From positions 124,001 to 188,000 of the forward strand of contig CAJNDS010002352.1 in NCBI GenBank assembly GCA_905221605.1: a DNA stretch of 64,000 nt, written 5' to 3'. Within the stretch, counting starts at the first letter, position 1; every line of letters starts with the position of its first letter. Below, one piece after another: positions 53,551 to 64,000 of this stretch. The position numbers were made by a program, and so were the translations under genes. The notes below the pieces were generated by a model that was given only the letters and a program-made list of their open reading frames with translations, was not told where the DNA came from and did no database searches. This DNA comes from Symbiodinium natans. Lineage: Eukaryota > Sar > Dinophyceae > Suessiales > Symbiodiniaceae.

Positions 53551-56416
53551 TTCTGGAAAGTTTCGTGTTCTCCGAGTTTCCTGTCTGTGGAGGCTTTGTG
53601 GGATGTTGTAGAGGCATAGGGCGGTGGGGGGGGGCAGTTCCCAGGATGTCAGGCTTGAAAGCTTCTGATACATTTCGGCTGTCCTGTCCAGGTGTTGCTT
53701 TCCTCACCCTGCCTGTGGCTGCACCAGCAGTTTGCGGAGGAATTGGCCATCGCGTGGGAAGCCCTGGGGTTGCTTTTGGGCTTTAGGCTTCAGTTTTCCA
53801 TGTTCAATGATTCAACAAGGGGCATTCCTCTAGGATCCACACGCAAAAAAAGATTTGCTTATGGCTCGGGGAGCTCGGCTTGTGCTCGGACACGCCTGTG
53901 GTGGCCCCAGGTGCTCGGAGTACTCGGCTGCGGCGTTGCTTGTGAACCCACCGCAGGAGGAGCCCAGGCGAGCATGGGCTTCCTGCATGCAAAGTTTTTT
54001 TGGGGCTTCGGGGTGTCGTCTCGTAACTTCTCTTTCTAGCAGGTGTGGTGGCTTCCGTTCTTCTCAATTCAACAGCTTCTGTAGCTACATGGCCAGTGAG
54101 GGCTCTACTTAGCATCATGCTCTGCAAGGCTTCTTTCGCAGAGCAGACCAGATAGAACCTGAACCCCACAGTCTTGGTTCCTTTCTTGGAGGCGCCTATC
54201 GAAGAAGCAGAAGCAAAAGCTTCGTCGAAGGAGTGTTGATGCGGCATGAGCAGACTTGAATGGTTGTGAGCTGCGTCGTGTCAGTGGTTCCATCGTGACT
54301 TCAGAATCTCAGAGTCTCTCCGGGGGGCAGTTCCGGCCGAGCTTGCCAGCTGAGCAGACAAGCCGTCAGTTCTTTTCTCTGCTCTTTTCGATCTCTTGCT
54401 GTGGAAGGAAGGCGGAAGAAGAAGCGTTGCAGGCAGCAGCAGCAGCTGAGGAGAGCGTGCTCATGGACTCAGAGTTTGGAGTTCGCACTGATTGCCCTCT
54501 TTTCACCATTTGTGGCTTGGTCTCTTCGTAACTGCATGCCTGGCGACGAGCATGTACACGGCTGCTAGATGCATCTTACACCTCTTGAAGCCCATAATTG
54601 GACAGCTCACCTATGTGTGCCACAGCTGGCGTCTGACAACCGGTGTTCTTGATACTTGGGCAAATTGCAACACACGAGATTGTGTAGGAATTGATTCCTG
54701 ACTACTGCGCCGGCCACGTGCTGTCATCCTCTGTGGCTTCACTAGTTCCTTCAGACCTCTCTGTGCTATGACCTGCACCCCCCTGAACTGCAAATCCACA
54801 ACCCCAAGCCCCGCAACCCTCTTCAACACGAACCTGTTGCAGCGCCTCCTACAGGAGCCCAAGACGCCGCAAGGGGCTCGGTTCGTGTGGCCTCCGCAAA
54901 TGGCACTGACATGCAAATCAGCTCACATGTCACAACCGGCACCTCTTGAAAAAAGGGACCAAAGCCGTAAAACCAAAAAACATCTAAAACCCTAAGCTCC
55001 TAAACCCCCCAAAAGGCCCCAAAACCGCTGGACCCCCTCAAGTAGCCCCCCAAATAGCAGGACCCCCTTGATAGATATGGACCAATAAAGGGCATCCCGG
55101 TATCCCCCTGATGCGGGGCTCCCTGCAGCACTCAAAACCAAGGCCAAGGCCGGCCTCCGCCGAGGTGCCCACGCCCCTCTCCCTCTCCCCCCCAGAAATA
55201 ACTGTACATGTGTAAATAAATAAATAGAAATATAGAAGAAAAAAAAAATATATATATAGATATATATATATATATGTATATAGTCTGCTAACCTAACACT
55301 TGTAGATCTCCACAGGCTAGAGGACTTCCACTCACGGTCCCACAACAAAAGTCCATCGCATATCCAGCGCGTACTACACCAAGATCCAAACCACCAACCC
55401 GAGTCAACTCACCGTCGACAACTCCGGAGTCCGCTGCACATCACACCCACAGGGCCTTTGTGCTTCCTTACAGCTTCGCAGGGTAGCTGTTCGTTCCGTT
55501 CTTTTGGGGTAAGCTTAGAGGCTAGGGGGGCTGCCAACATGCACTAGTGCAGGTTACCTTTCAAAGCAGATGGAAGAACAGAGACGAACAATAGATACCT
55601 AAAGTATAGGGGATCAGTGAGACTTTTACAGATGCTTATGGAGTATTACCTTCAGCTGGTCAAGTGCGATACCGGCAACTTGCATCACTTCATTAGCTAA
55701 GATCAAGCAGACAATCAGGACCCTTTGGCCCCTCTGCGATTCGGTGGTGCCAGAGGAATCAGTGAGGATGTCGGCAGCGTCAGGCTGCAATGCTGAGCTT
55801 TTGATGTTCCGGGTTTCCGGTGTTTCCCGGCGGCCGAAAGTCTGACAATCAGACAGATCTTGAACGCATAAACACCCTCAAAGCCTCAACCACCTGTCAG
55901 AAGGGCGATGAGTGAAATCCTGAACCTTAACCCTACATTTTTCAGTCTCGGGCTTCAGTCTATCGATGCCAGCGACAGTGAAGGTCTGACAGAAGTTCGC
56001 TGGGTGGCCCTGCAACAACAAGGCGCGTTCAGGCTAAGAAGACCTCCTTAGCCGAAGGGTTTCCAGAGTTAAGGCTCTCGGTTTAACCCCTAAACAAGAA
56101 ACACCTCATGTCATGGTCTGTAAAAGTCAAGTTGCACCGATGCATGTCAGAAGAAGACCCGGTATCTCATGCGGAGACTGTCATTCCGTAGAGGCAGCAG
56201 CCCGGAGTTTGGGCTCTTTTTCTTTTTAAGCTCCCGCCTCTCAGAGCCGCAAAAGGAGTGCCTTGACACACTAAACGGACTATGAAGCCCAACAAAAAGC
56301 AAGCCTAAAAACCCTCGAATCCCACAAAAACACCTTGAGCCTTAGCCCAAAATCCCTTTGAGACCTTGGCACGAATGGGCCATGGAAGCAAGAATTTGTG
56401 TTGTCTCATTTTTTTT
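53551..56416. other. Spacer, no gene resolved
   Basis: A minus-strand exon-like frame at about 54235-54115 (FDEAFASASSIGASKKGTK, later VGFRFYLVCSAKEAL) and a plus-strand frame at 54405-54500 conflict in direction and are unsupported. A TA run lies at 55240-55280. Confidence 0.3.
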
Positions 56417-56437
56417 GGGGGGGGGGGGGGGGGGGGG
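56417..56437. repeat. 21-base G run
   Basis: Uninterrupted G run after a short T run. Confidence 0.9.
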
Positions 56438-57614
56438 TGCCCGGCGTCCGGGCGTCCTGCTTAAGCACGGAGCCCTCGGTCTTTTGGGGTACCTACCCAA
56501 GAAGGGACGAGACATGTGCTTGCTTTGAAGCCAGAATGCTAGGTCGGATTCCGTGAACTCGCTACGCGACTTCGGCGTGGAGTCCCTGAGGTAACGGGTC
56601 TACTCGCCACGGCTCGTCTTGTACTTCGGGTCGGGATTTGCCTGTTCCGGCTTTGCGAGAGCGCCAGGAACTCTGTTTGGCTTGGGGGGTGTTGACATAT
56701 GCCCTAAACCCTAAACCCTCCAGTGCTTTGGGCATGTGTTGATGAATGCCGACGTGAAGCTTGGCGCGGCTCAGACATGAGTGGGGAGAATGCCCAAGAT
56801 GTAGCTGCTCTCAACGACTCCGCTCCGCCATGCATCGTCGATGACCTTCCACGTTGCCAGCCTACGGTAGATGAGGCTCCTTGCCAGCAAATCGGGTGCA
56901 GGTGGGAACTGACAAGATAGCGACTGTATGGACGGGCTGTCTGTGGGAGTTTTTTTAGGGAGGGCGGAGCAGTCGAGGTGAAGATTCAGGATGTGAGCGC
57001 CATGTCATGTCATACCGTCTACCAGAACCATCTCACCTGCTGCAGGAACAGGGCATACAGCCGGCGCTGCCCGCACACGGGTCCCTGGCGGAGGTGCGCT
57101 GAGGAAAGAATCTGAGTGCTTGGAAGTGGGGTGTGCGAGGCAAGTGTTTGCTTAGATACATGTTGTAACAGAACATCCCTTCGCAAAAGGACCCCCAAAA
57201 GGAACCCGACTGCCGAACAACCCCGAGCTGGGAGGCACTGGCTGCGCGATTCGAGATCTTCAGTGAAAGGCTGGACCCATATTGAGTTGATTCTGTGTCG
57301 AGATCATGCCGGTAATGTGTCCTAGGACCTACTCGTAGCAAGTTAGACCCATGAATGCCGAAAACCTGGGAGACGTGGAAAGCCCCGAACGGTGCCGAAG
57401 ACCTGTGAAGCTTCAAAGCTCGGTTCTCCACATTGGGGTCCTCTTTTTAAGCACCTACCGAACTCTGACCACCTGTCATGTCAGCACCCAGAGGCCATGC
57501 CTGGGCTGCCGCACTGACGACTCGTATCACTGGCTCCACGGCGGGATCGGGATGGCCGCGGGTTTCAGATATTCTCGGGTCACCACACTCTTCCGCATAA
57601 GTTCCTGGAGCTGT

Positions 57615-57768
57615 AGACGAAAGCAACATCTATGGGTTCGCAGACGCATTACATCCCCGGGCCAACAGTTTCGAGCTATGGCCTCGAATCTCGCACATTC
57701 CCATTCAAGGCACTGGTGGAGTGGGGCAATTCTTGGTCCTTCGCTTTGCCTACACTGGCAAGTAGGGG
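57615..57768 (+). CDS. Possible terminal exon, frame uncertain
   Basis: After an acceptor at 57614 (CTGTAG), one frame reads ESNIYGFADALHPRANSFEL, then GTGGVGQFLVLRFAYTGK and TAG. A second frame over the same bases also looks protein-like (THYIPGPTVSSYGLESRTF). I cannot choose between them, and no family was recognised. Confidence 0.25.
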
Positions 57769-58136
57769 AATGAATATTGAATATTAGCGAGGCTTTGGGG
57801 GAGGAGGGGGGGGCATGGTTGAACTTCTTAAAGCTGGCGGGTCGGTCTGTCGGGGGGTGGGGGGGCGGGGGGAGGAAGAAGTCGGACTTGGTCGTCGCGC
57901 GCTTCAGTTGCGCAGACTGCTGCGCTTTGCTTTTGTTGTCAGAACCGTTAGGTGGTATTGTGGTGTCGGAAGGGTCTTGCAACGACAAGGCCTGCAGCTC
58001 CTGCATAAATGGTTAGATCGCAGGTTGTTGCTGCTACTGCCTCCTGCAATTATTTTCGTGCTGCTCCTCCTGCTACTATTGCTGGTACGAAATACTCACG
58101 GATCTTCCGACGACGACGACGATGCTACTACGACGA

Positions 58137-58582
<446 letters not shown>

Positions 58583-59275
58583 CTAAAGCCTCCACCCAGG
58601 CTCTCCTACAGCCGTGTCTATGCCCAGGCCAAGAAGGCCGGGCTGGGGCTTGGGGCTGTTTCGAGGGGGTTGAGCTGGCAATGCTGAATCCGATGCCTTT
58701 ATCCCTGCCTGTGGCGCTAAAGCATTAGGGCCCTGAAGTCCTAAGCAGGGTACGGCTTGCGACCGTGTTCCTGCCTAAGCACTTCTTCTGTGTGCTCGCT
58801 ACACAGTCTTAGGGCTCAAAGTCCCTCTGCTTTGGGCCTGATGGTCAGGCCAATCAGGCCAGAGTTCCGAATCTTGGGCTGTGTACTTGGCCCTCAACTC
58901 CTGCAAAGCTCACAGGTCTCTGGGGCTCTGCAGTCGGAGCTTCCGCCCGGGTCCTTGGTGGGTGCCTCTGTGGAAAGTAAAGCCCTAGCAGATTGGGGGT
59001 GGAAGGTGCAACTTTGAGCGGTTTAGGGCTTAGGGTTTCGGCTTCAGGCGGGTTTGCAGGGGGGCTTAGAGGGGTTGAGGGTCTAAGGTCGATGGTGTGT
59101 TTAATGGAGTGTATCGGGCTTTAGGGTGTCTACGTGTAGCCCCCATCTTCCATTCTATTGTGGCACACTGGCACCTGCTTCATGGGAACGGCTCACGCAT
59201 TGATGGAGAGCAAAGTCGTCACAAAGTTGTTCCTAGACCACCTCTGGGGCATCTCCGAATCTTGAAGAAAGGCCA
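58583..59275. other. Spacer
   Basis: No gene resolved; upstream exons of the acyl-CoA synthetase could lie here but were not recognised. Confidence 0.35.
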
Positions 59276-59302
59276 CCCCCCCCCCCCCCCCCCCCCCCCC
59301 CC
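59276..59302. repeat. 27-base C run
   Basis: Uninterrupted C run. Confidence 0.9.
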
Positions 59303-59633
59303 GCCGCCGGATTGCTTCAGGTATCTGTGGAGCTAACAGCCTTGAGACTTGGCATCTGGACCATTGGGGGTGTGGTCTTTGCTAAGCCTGTGCGAAACCC
59401 CAGGAGCATTGCCCCAAAGCGCGAAACCCACCCCCTGCAAGGTCCTGGAGAGTCAGGTACTTTCCTCTTGCAGCGGAAGTCGGCCCTACACAGGGTGACC
59501 TTTGACACGACATCCAGGGAGTCTCACAACATCCAAACCCCTCAATCTACCATTTGGTTCTGATCATGAAACCTGTAGTCTCTAATTCGGGCAGGGGGGT
59601 GGCCAGCATCAGGTTCATTGGGTCCCTTGTCAG

Positions 59634-62600
59634 AGGATTGGTTCCTCGCGGACCTGGCGGCGGTCTTCGCGGGGATCGGGACGGTGCCGCTGAGCGAGGT
59701 GCCGGGGACCCACGAGACAACACCAGACAATTTTGAGTATCTGATCAAGTTGTACTATAGGTCTTGTCATATGACGTTTTATACTGCAGTATAGTACCCT
59801 CAACCCTAAACCCTAAACCCTATAGGATGTTTCACAAGAGGGTAGCGTGTCACATCAGGAGGATCCTCGGAACAATTCCGATCTGAGAAGGGGAAGCAAA
59901 CCAGGGTACAACTAGGCCCTATCATTAGGGCTTGGGCTGCATTACGGTTTGCGTAGGGTTCAAGTAGGGTTCACTTTGGGTCCAGCTGGAAGACAATTAG
60001 GTGCTGGCATGCGCTCAGGACTGGGATTTGGCGAAACTTCGCCCCGTGGTGGAGAGGTGCTGGGCTAGGAGATTGTGTCGGGCGAATCTGTAACAGCTTT
60101 GGGTAGATGGATCGATACCTTTGACGGTAGCATGTTTTGGCTGACCTGAAGCTCCCTAGACTCCCTACACCCTGAACTCCCTACAGTAGCCCACGCCCTA
60201 AGCAGCTCCGAAGCCCATCTGTGCAGGTGTGAGCTTTCCACGGTGTTCTGCGATGCATCCCAGCTGCCCAAATGCCTTGCGCTCCCGTCGCTGAGGCGGC
60301 GGCGGTTCGGATTTGAGGGGCCTTTTGGGGTTCAGGGCCTTTCGGGTTGGGGCACACCACCGAAGATTGAAAGCCCACCGGCTGAAGCTGAACCATGCTG
60401 CATTCCCCTGAACCCGAAACCCTCAACAGCAGGTGGATCATCGTCCTGGGTGCTCAGGAAGATGGGAGTGCTTTGGCAATCTGGGAATCACGAAGGTGAG
60501 GGCTCCTTGAAGGTGTTGCATGGGCCGGCTGCCTTCAATCCCAAAACCCCGGAGCACTCAGAACCAGTAGGCTTTATGAAGACACATCGGGGAGAACTTA
60601 AGGTGAGATCCGGGAGCCTGACCCCGGCTGCCGCATCGACCCGTCTCTTGGCTGCAGAGCTCCGTCTTCCTTCTTGAGAGCGGCATATCGCACAGTGCTC
60701 TCAGGTAACCCAGCAGAAGTTCCAGATATCGTATCAACTGAATGAATGGCGCGTGTAATGCTACAAGGAAGTAGAAATAGAGGGTGTGCTACTATCATGG
60801 CTGCGGTGGCCCTGGCGAAATCTCATCTCTGGGACTCGTCGCCTTTGGGTCTTCTGAGGATGGCGTCCTTGGCAGCCCAGCACGCAGAGGCACCCATTCG
60901 GACCCGAGGACAGACGCAGGTTGCTGGACTTTTTTGGGCTACCGACTTTCGGGTGTCCCACCACAGTCCCTTGGGCTCTTGACGAATGCCATGGTCAGCA
61001 CCCTGAGAGCTTGTCTTATCTTGTCTTCTGAGTCTTGTGTGTGGAGGTGTTTCGGCCTTTCTTTGCGTGAGCTTGCAGTTCTCCTGTGCCTGAAGGACCC
61101 CTGGATGTCCACACAATCCTCCATACTTCAGGCACCACGGGCCTGCCCAAAGGTCGCCCGGCTTCCAGGGATTTCGGGGCACTTTTCTTTCATGAATGCC
61201 TTGCCTTAAGACCAGTCTTCTGCATGTCTTCTGGAGAGCAAGGCGTGGTCTACAGCGACGAGCTCTGGCACAGGAATATGGCCATGTGCAGTGGCCGCAA
61301 GGTCTATAGAAGTCCATGTCAGAGTAGTTTCAGTGGCACTTTCCCGATGTGGCCTTCACCGTGCGTAGCAGTAGCTCGGAACCGAAAAGTCTGCCCGGGC
61401 AGTTGAGGTATCCTGGCCTCAATGTGGGCAACTGGGCGGAAAGTTTGCTTCCAAACTGCCCCAAGCAGCGTCCCCCAGCACGCCCGGGAAGGCTCATGCA
61501 GCGAAGCCTTATCTGAGTAGTGCCAGTGCCAAGTGCAAGTCTTCTTTAGGGCCGAGCGCCCCCGTCGAACTGGTACATCTGAAGCTTCAGCCGGCTGTTT
61601 GGTAGGGTTTCAGGGCACCTCCTTAAAGCTTAAAGCAGAAGGAAAAAGGACACTGTCAGGCTACTCGTACATGCCGCTCGCCTACATTACCGACCGCCAC
61701 ACGGACACTTGGCTCTGAGGGTTTTGTTGCTGCTTGTGTCAAGTCTTGGGTTCCCTGAAGCCTTCGGCCATAGAATCCTGAACTCCACGCCATGCCCATC
61801 CGAACCGTCCCGAACCCTTTAAGCACGGAAGGGGATCCCCCACAAGATCTAGAAGGCGCCCCGCTTGAAGGAAGATGGGGCCCTCTGAAGGCGGGGTTTA
61901 AACAGACTCGGGAGGTGTACACGGCGCTTTGGAACGGTGGACGCGTGGGGATCCGAACACCGGGCTCCACGGACGCCTCTTGGACGGAGTCCCTCGAGTC
62001 TGAAGAAGCCCCAAAAGATGGTCAACTGGCTTGTAAGGAAGGGTTGAGGGTGGTCTCGAAGATGCCATGATCCCGGAACGTAACAAACAGCTACTTGTAA
62101 GCTGGGGTTCAGGATGCCGTTCAGCTACGTTCGGACTTCATGCTTGCAGGAGTCCTCAAACGGACAAATCTGTTGACGAAAGTCGCCGAGGGACTTCTCC
62201 TGCACCGCAAGCCTGAACCCTGAGCCTATGACCTGTCAGCTCGAGTCGAGGAAATCTTTCGGGACCTTCAGGCACTTCGGCCGACGGCGACTCGGCTCCG
62301 CAGTTAGCAATGCGCTCCAACACTTGCAACAGGGGGATGCACCCTGCGAGCTTGATATAGAGCCCGAGATGGCTTGTTTCACAATTGACAAAGCCCGAGT
62401 TGTAGCCCAAAGCCTTGGAAAGCATCAGGTGCTGAAAGGGGTCCCGGCCTTCTGGGAACGCGTCCAGCGTGCGGCAAGGCTCGTGCAGGCCTCCCGACGA
62501 GAAGGAGATGTGGTTGCTTTCTGGGAGTGGCATGCTTATGATTCCGGGGACATAGGGTGGTTTGAAGGTGATGGCGGGCTTTGAGACGTGAGCTGTGAGC

Positions 62601-63990
62601 AGGGGTCGTGCCTCTCCTTGCCGTCCACACTCGCATGCACATATCTCACGAAGCACATGGCGGTGCATGTCCCAATTGCCACATGCCACTGCTTCAACCG
62701 TCGAGTCGTATGGGTGTTGTCTGGTTTATAGCGAGTGTTGAGCTCACAGTGCTAGAAATGACAGCAGCAGTGGCCATCCATCGTCCTCATGTGGCAACGG
62801 GGCCGTCCTGGCAGAGAGAGGCCGTACACGACATGAAAGCTTCTTCAAATCAAGGATCGGGCGCTATGCTTGCTCGGAGGCCGCTGCCGCGTGCTGCAGC
62901 TCGGTCCTGTTTGGCTTCAAGAACGATGGGCTTGCAAAGTTGAGGGTGCAGGGGTTCTGGCATTGAGGGTAAAGAGTCTGCACCGCTCGACGTTACTCAC
63001 GTTCGCCTTCCAAGGGGTACGCAGCCCAAGGATTTGTGGTGCTGGTGCGCTGAACCCTGGTGTGGCCGAATGGTGCCCCAGCTGCGCTGGTGCGAGCTGC
63101 GCAAGGATTGCACGTTTGAGAGAAGCAGGTGTAGTTCTTGTTGGGAGGACCTCATATTGGGGGACGTGGGGCTCGTGAAGCTGTCTGCCGAGCAAACCCG
63201 AGGTCCTTGGGCCGCCAAAAGCCCTTCAACTCTTGCCCCAAACCCCTCCAAACACAGCGTAGGTTTCGCACATGTGCGGTGGACACTGGCCCGGTGGAGT
63301 TTCTGGAGATGTATGGAGGACCTTTTGGGTCAGCTTTCTTGCGTTTGCTTCGTGGGGCTGTGGGGGGCTATGCCGAGGGGCTTCAGGGCTTGGGGGATCA
63401 GGATGTAGCGATTGTTGCTTTTTTGCTTGTCAGGCACCGAGTGTGGTAACATCGCTGTCAACCGAAAGATCAACAGGGGCATCGAGTTCAAGGTGCCGAG
63501 GCCCTTGCCTGGTAGCCTACAGATCACTCAACCCGGGTTGCGTACCTTGAACGAACGTAGAGTAAGATGCGGTGACAAGGAAGCCAGACTGTTTGTACCG
63601 CATAAACAAGCCTGTTATCGTAGCAAAATCTGAGATTCCCTCACTCTAGGCCAGTAACCTCACAAAATTGCGGATGGCTCCGAAGGTGCACTCTTACGGA
63701 GACATGGCGGCCAACTGCGGCGAGCTCGTGGTAAAGAGCCTGGATGGCCATGCAGAGAAGCCCAATGGTGTAGGGATATGTGGGGCTTCGGCTTCCGGGA
63801 TCTCACAGCCGGGTATGGCATTTGGGTACAGGTACAGGCACCATTTCTAGGCGTAGAAGAGTCGGGCAGCTTGTATGCAGTGTGTTCTACACTGAGGACA
63901 GGGAAGCATATGTTCTCCTGCTACTACAAGGACTGCGTGCGCAAAGCTGTTGGCCAGGGATTTGAGTGCATGGGACAGGAATGCACGGAA
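59634..63990 (+). CDS. AMP-forming acyl-CoA synthetase, multi-exon, incomplete at both ends
   Basis: ANL-superfamily ligase, most like long-chain acyl-CoA synthetases, which activate fatty acids through an acyl-AMP to acyl-CoA. Exons recognised: 59634-59698 (DWFLADLAAVFAGIGTVPLS), about 60230-60290 (VFCDASQLPKCLAL), 60433-60495 (WIIVLGAQEDG), 61096-61152 (TILHTSGTTGLPKG, the ATP-binding P-loop-like motif), 61243-61301 (VVYSDELWHRNM), 61915 to about 61950 (VYTALWNGGRVG), 62429-62478 (GVPAFWERVQRAA), about 62868-62901 (LGGRCRVLQLG), 63031 to about 63090 (ICGAGALNPGVAEW), 63434-63492 (GTECGNIAVNRKI, adenine-contact motif) and 63686 to about 63760 (ANCGELVVKS). Exon order matches the family order. 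Several donors are GC. The N-terminal exons lie upstream unseen, and the C-terminal hinge and lysine domain lie beyond the window. Intermediate exons are surely missing. Confidence 0.8.
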
Positions 63991-64000
63991 AGAGACTCTG

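Overview
This is nuclear DNA from a dinoflagellate, most likely a Symbiodiniaceae-type alga; that placement is inference. Supporting evidence: intron-rich genes with many GC (and one GA) splice donors; interstitial arrays of the plant/dinoflagellate-type telomere heptamer TTTAGGG; a 12-base match to the 3' end of the dinoflagellate spliced leader just upstream of a start codon; long runs of genes on one strand; very many low-complexity arrays. Most genes are split into short exons, so I assembled them from splice signals, reading phase and protein family motifs rather than from long open frames.

0-25 kb, minus strand: an Fe/Mn superoxide dismutase (11 exons), an unidentified gene, an intronless alpha/beta hydrolase, a stray exon, a signal-peptide protein with a spliced-leader relic, a divergent cyclophilin (10 exons), a putative membrane protein, a cysteine-rich two-repeat protein, and a MACPF/perforin-like protein. 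Arrays with 8-base units and telomere-like arrays lie in the introns and spacers.

25-38.5 kb: a tandem repeat block, then an intact Ty1/copia-type LTR retrotransposon (28361-38474) inserted in spacer DNA. Its two 537-bp LTRs read as identical, it has a 5-bp target duplication, a primer binding site, a polypurine tract and one uninterrupted 2934-codon gag-pol frame. A 567-codon frame starting with its own ATG lies wholly inside that frame, and the polyprotein has an unusual C-terminal extension after RNase H.

38.5-64 kb: weak minus-strand coding signal until about 40.1 kb, then coding signal on the plus strand: scattered exons, a small secreted cysteine-containing protein (46427-47000), and an AMP-forming acyl-CoA synthetase (59634 to the window end, incomplete). 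The window therefore seems to contain one divergent strand switch near 40 kb. Between these genes are telomere-like arrays, long C or G runs, CT tracts and a large ACT trinucleotide array.

The host genes cover unrelated housekeeping roles (superoxide removal, protein folding, lipid activation, membrane pore family) and do not form a pathway. No tRNA, rRNA or CRISPR array was recognised. Exon boundaries are my reading and need transcript support.
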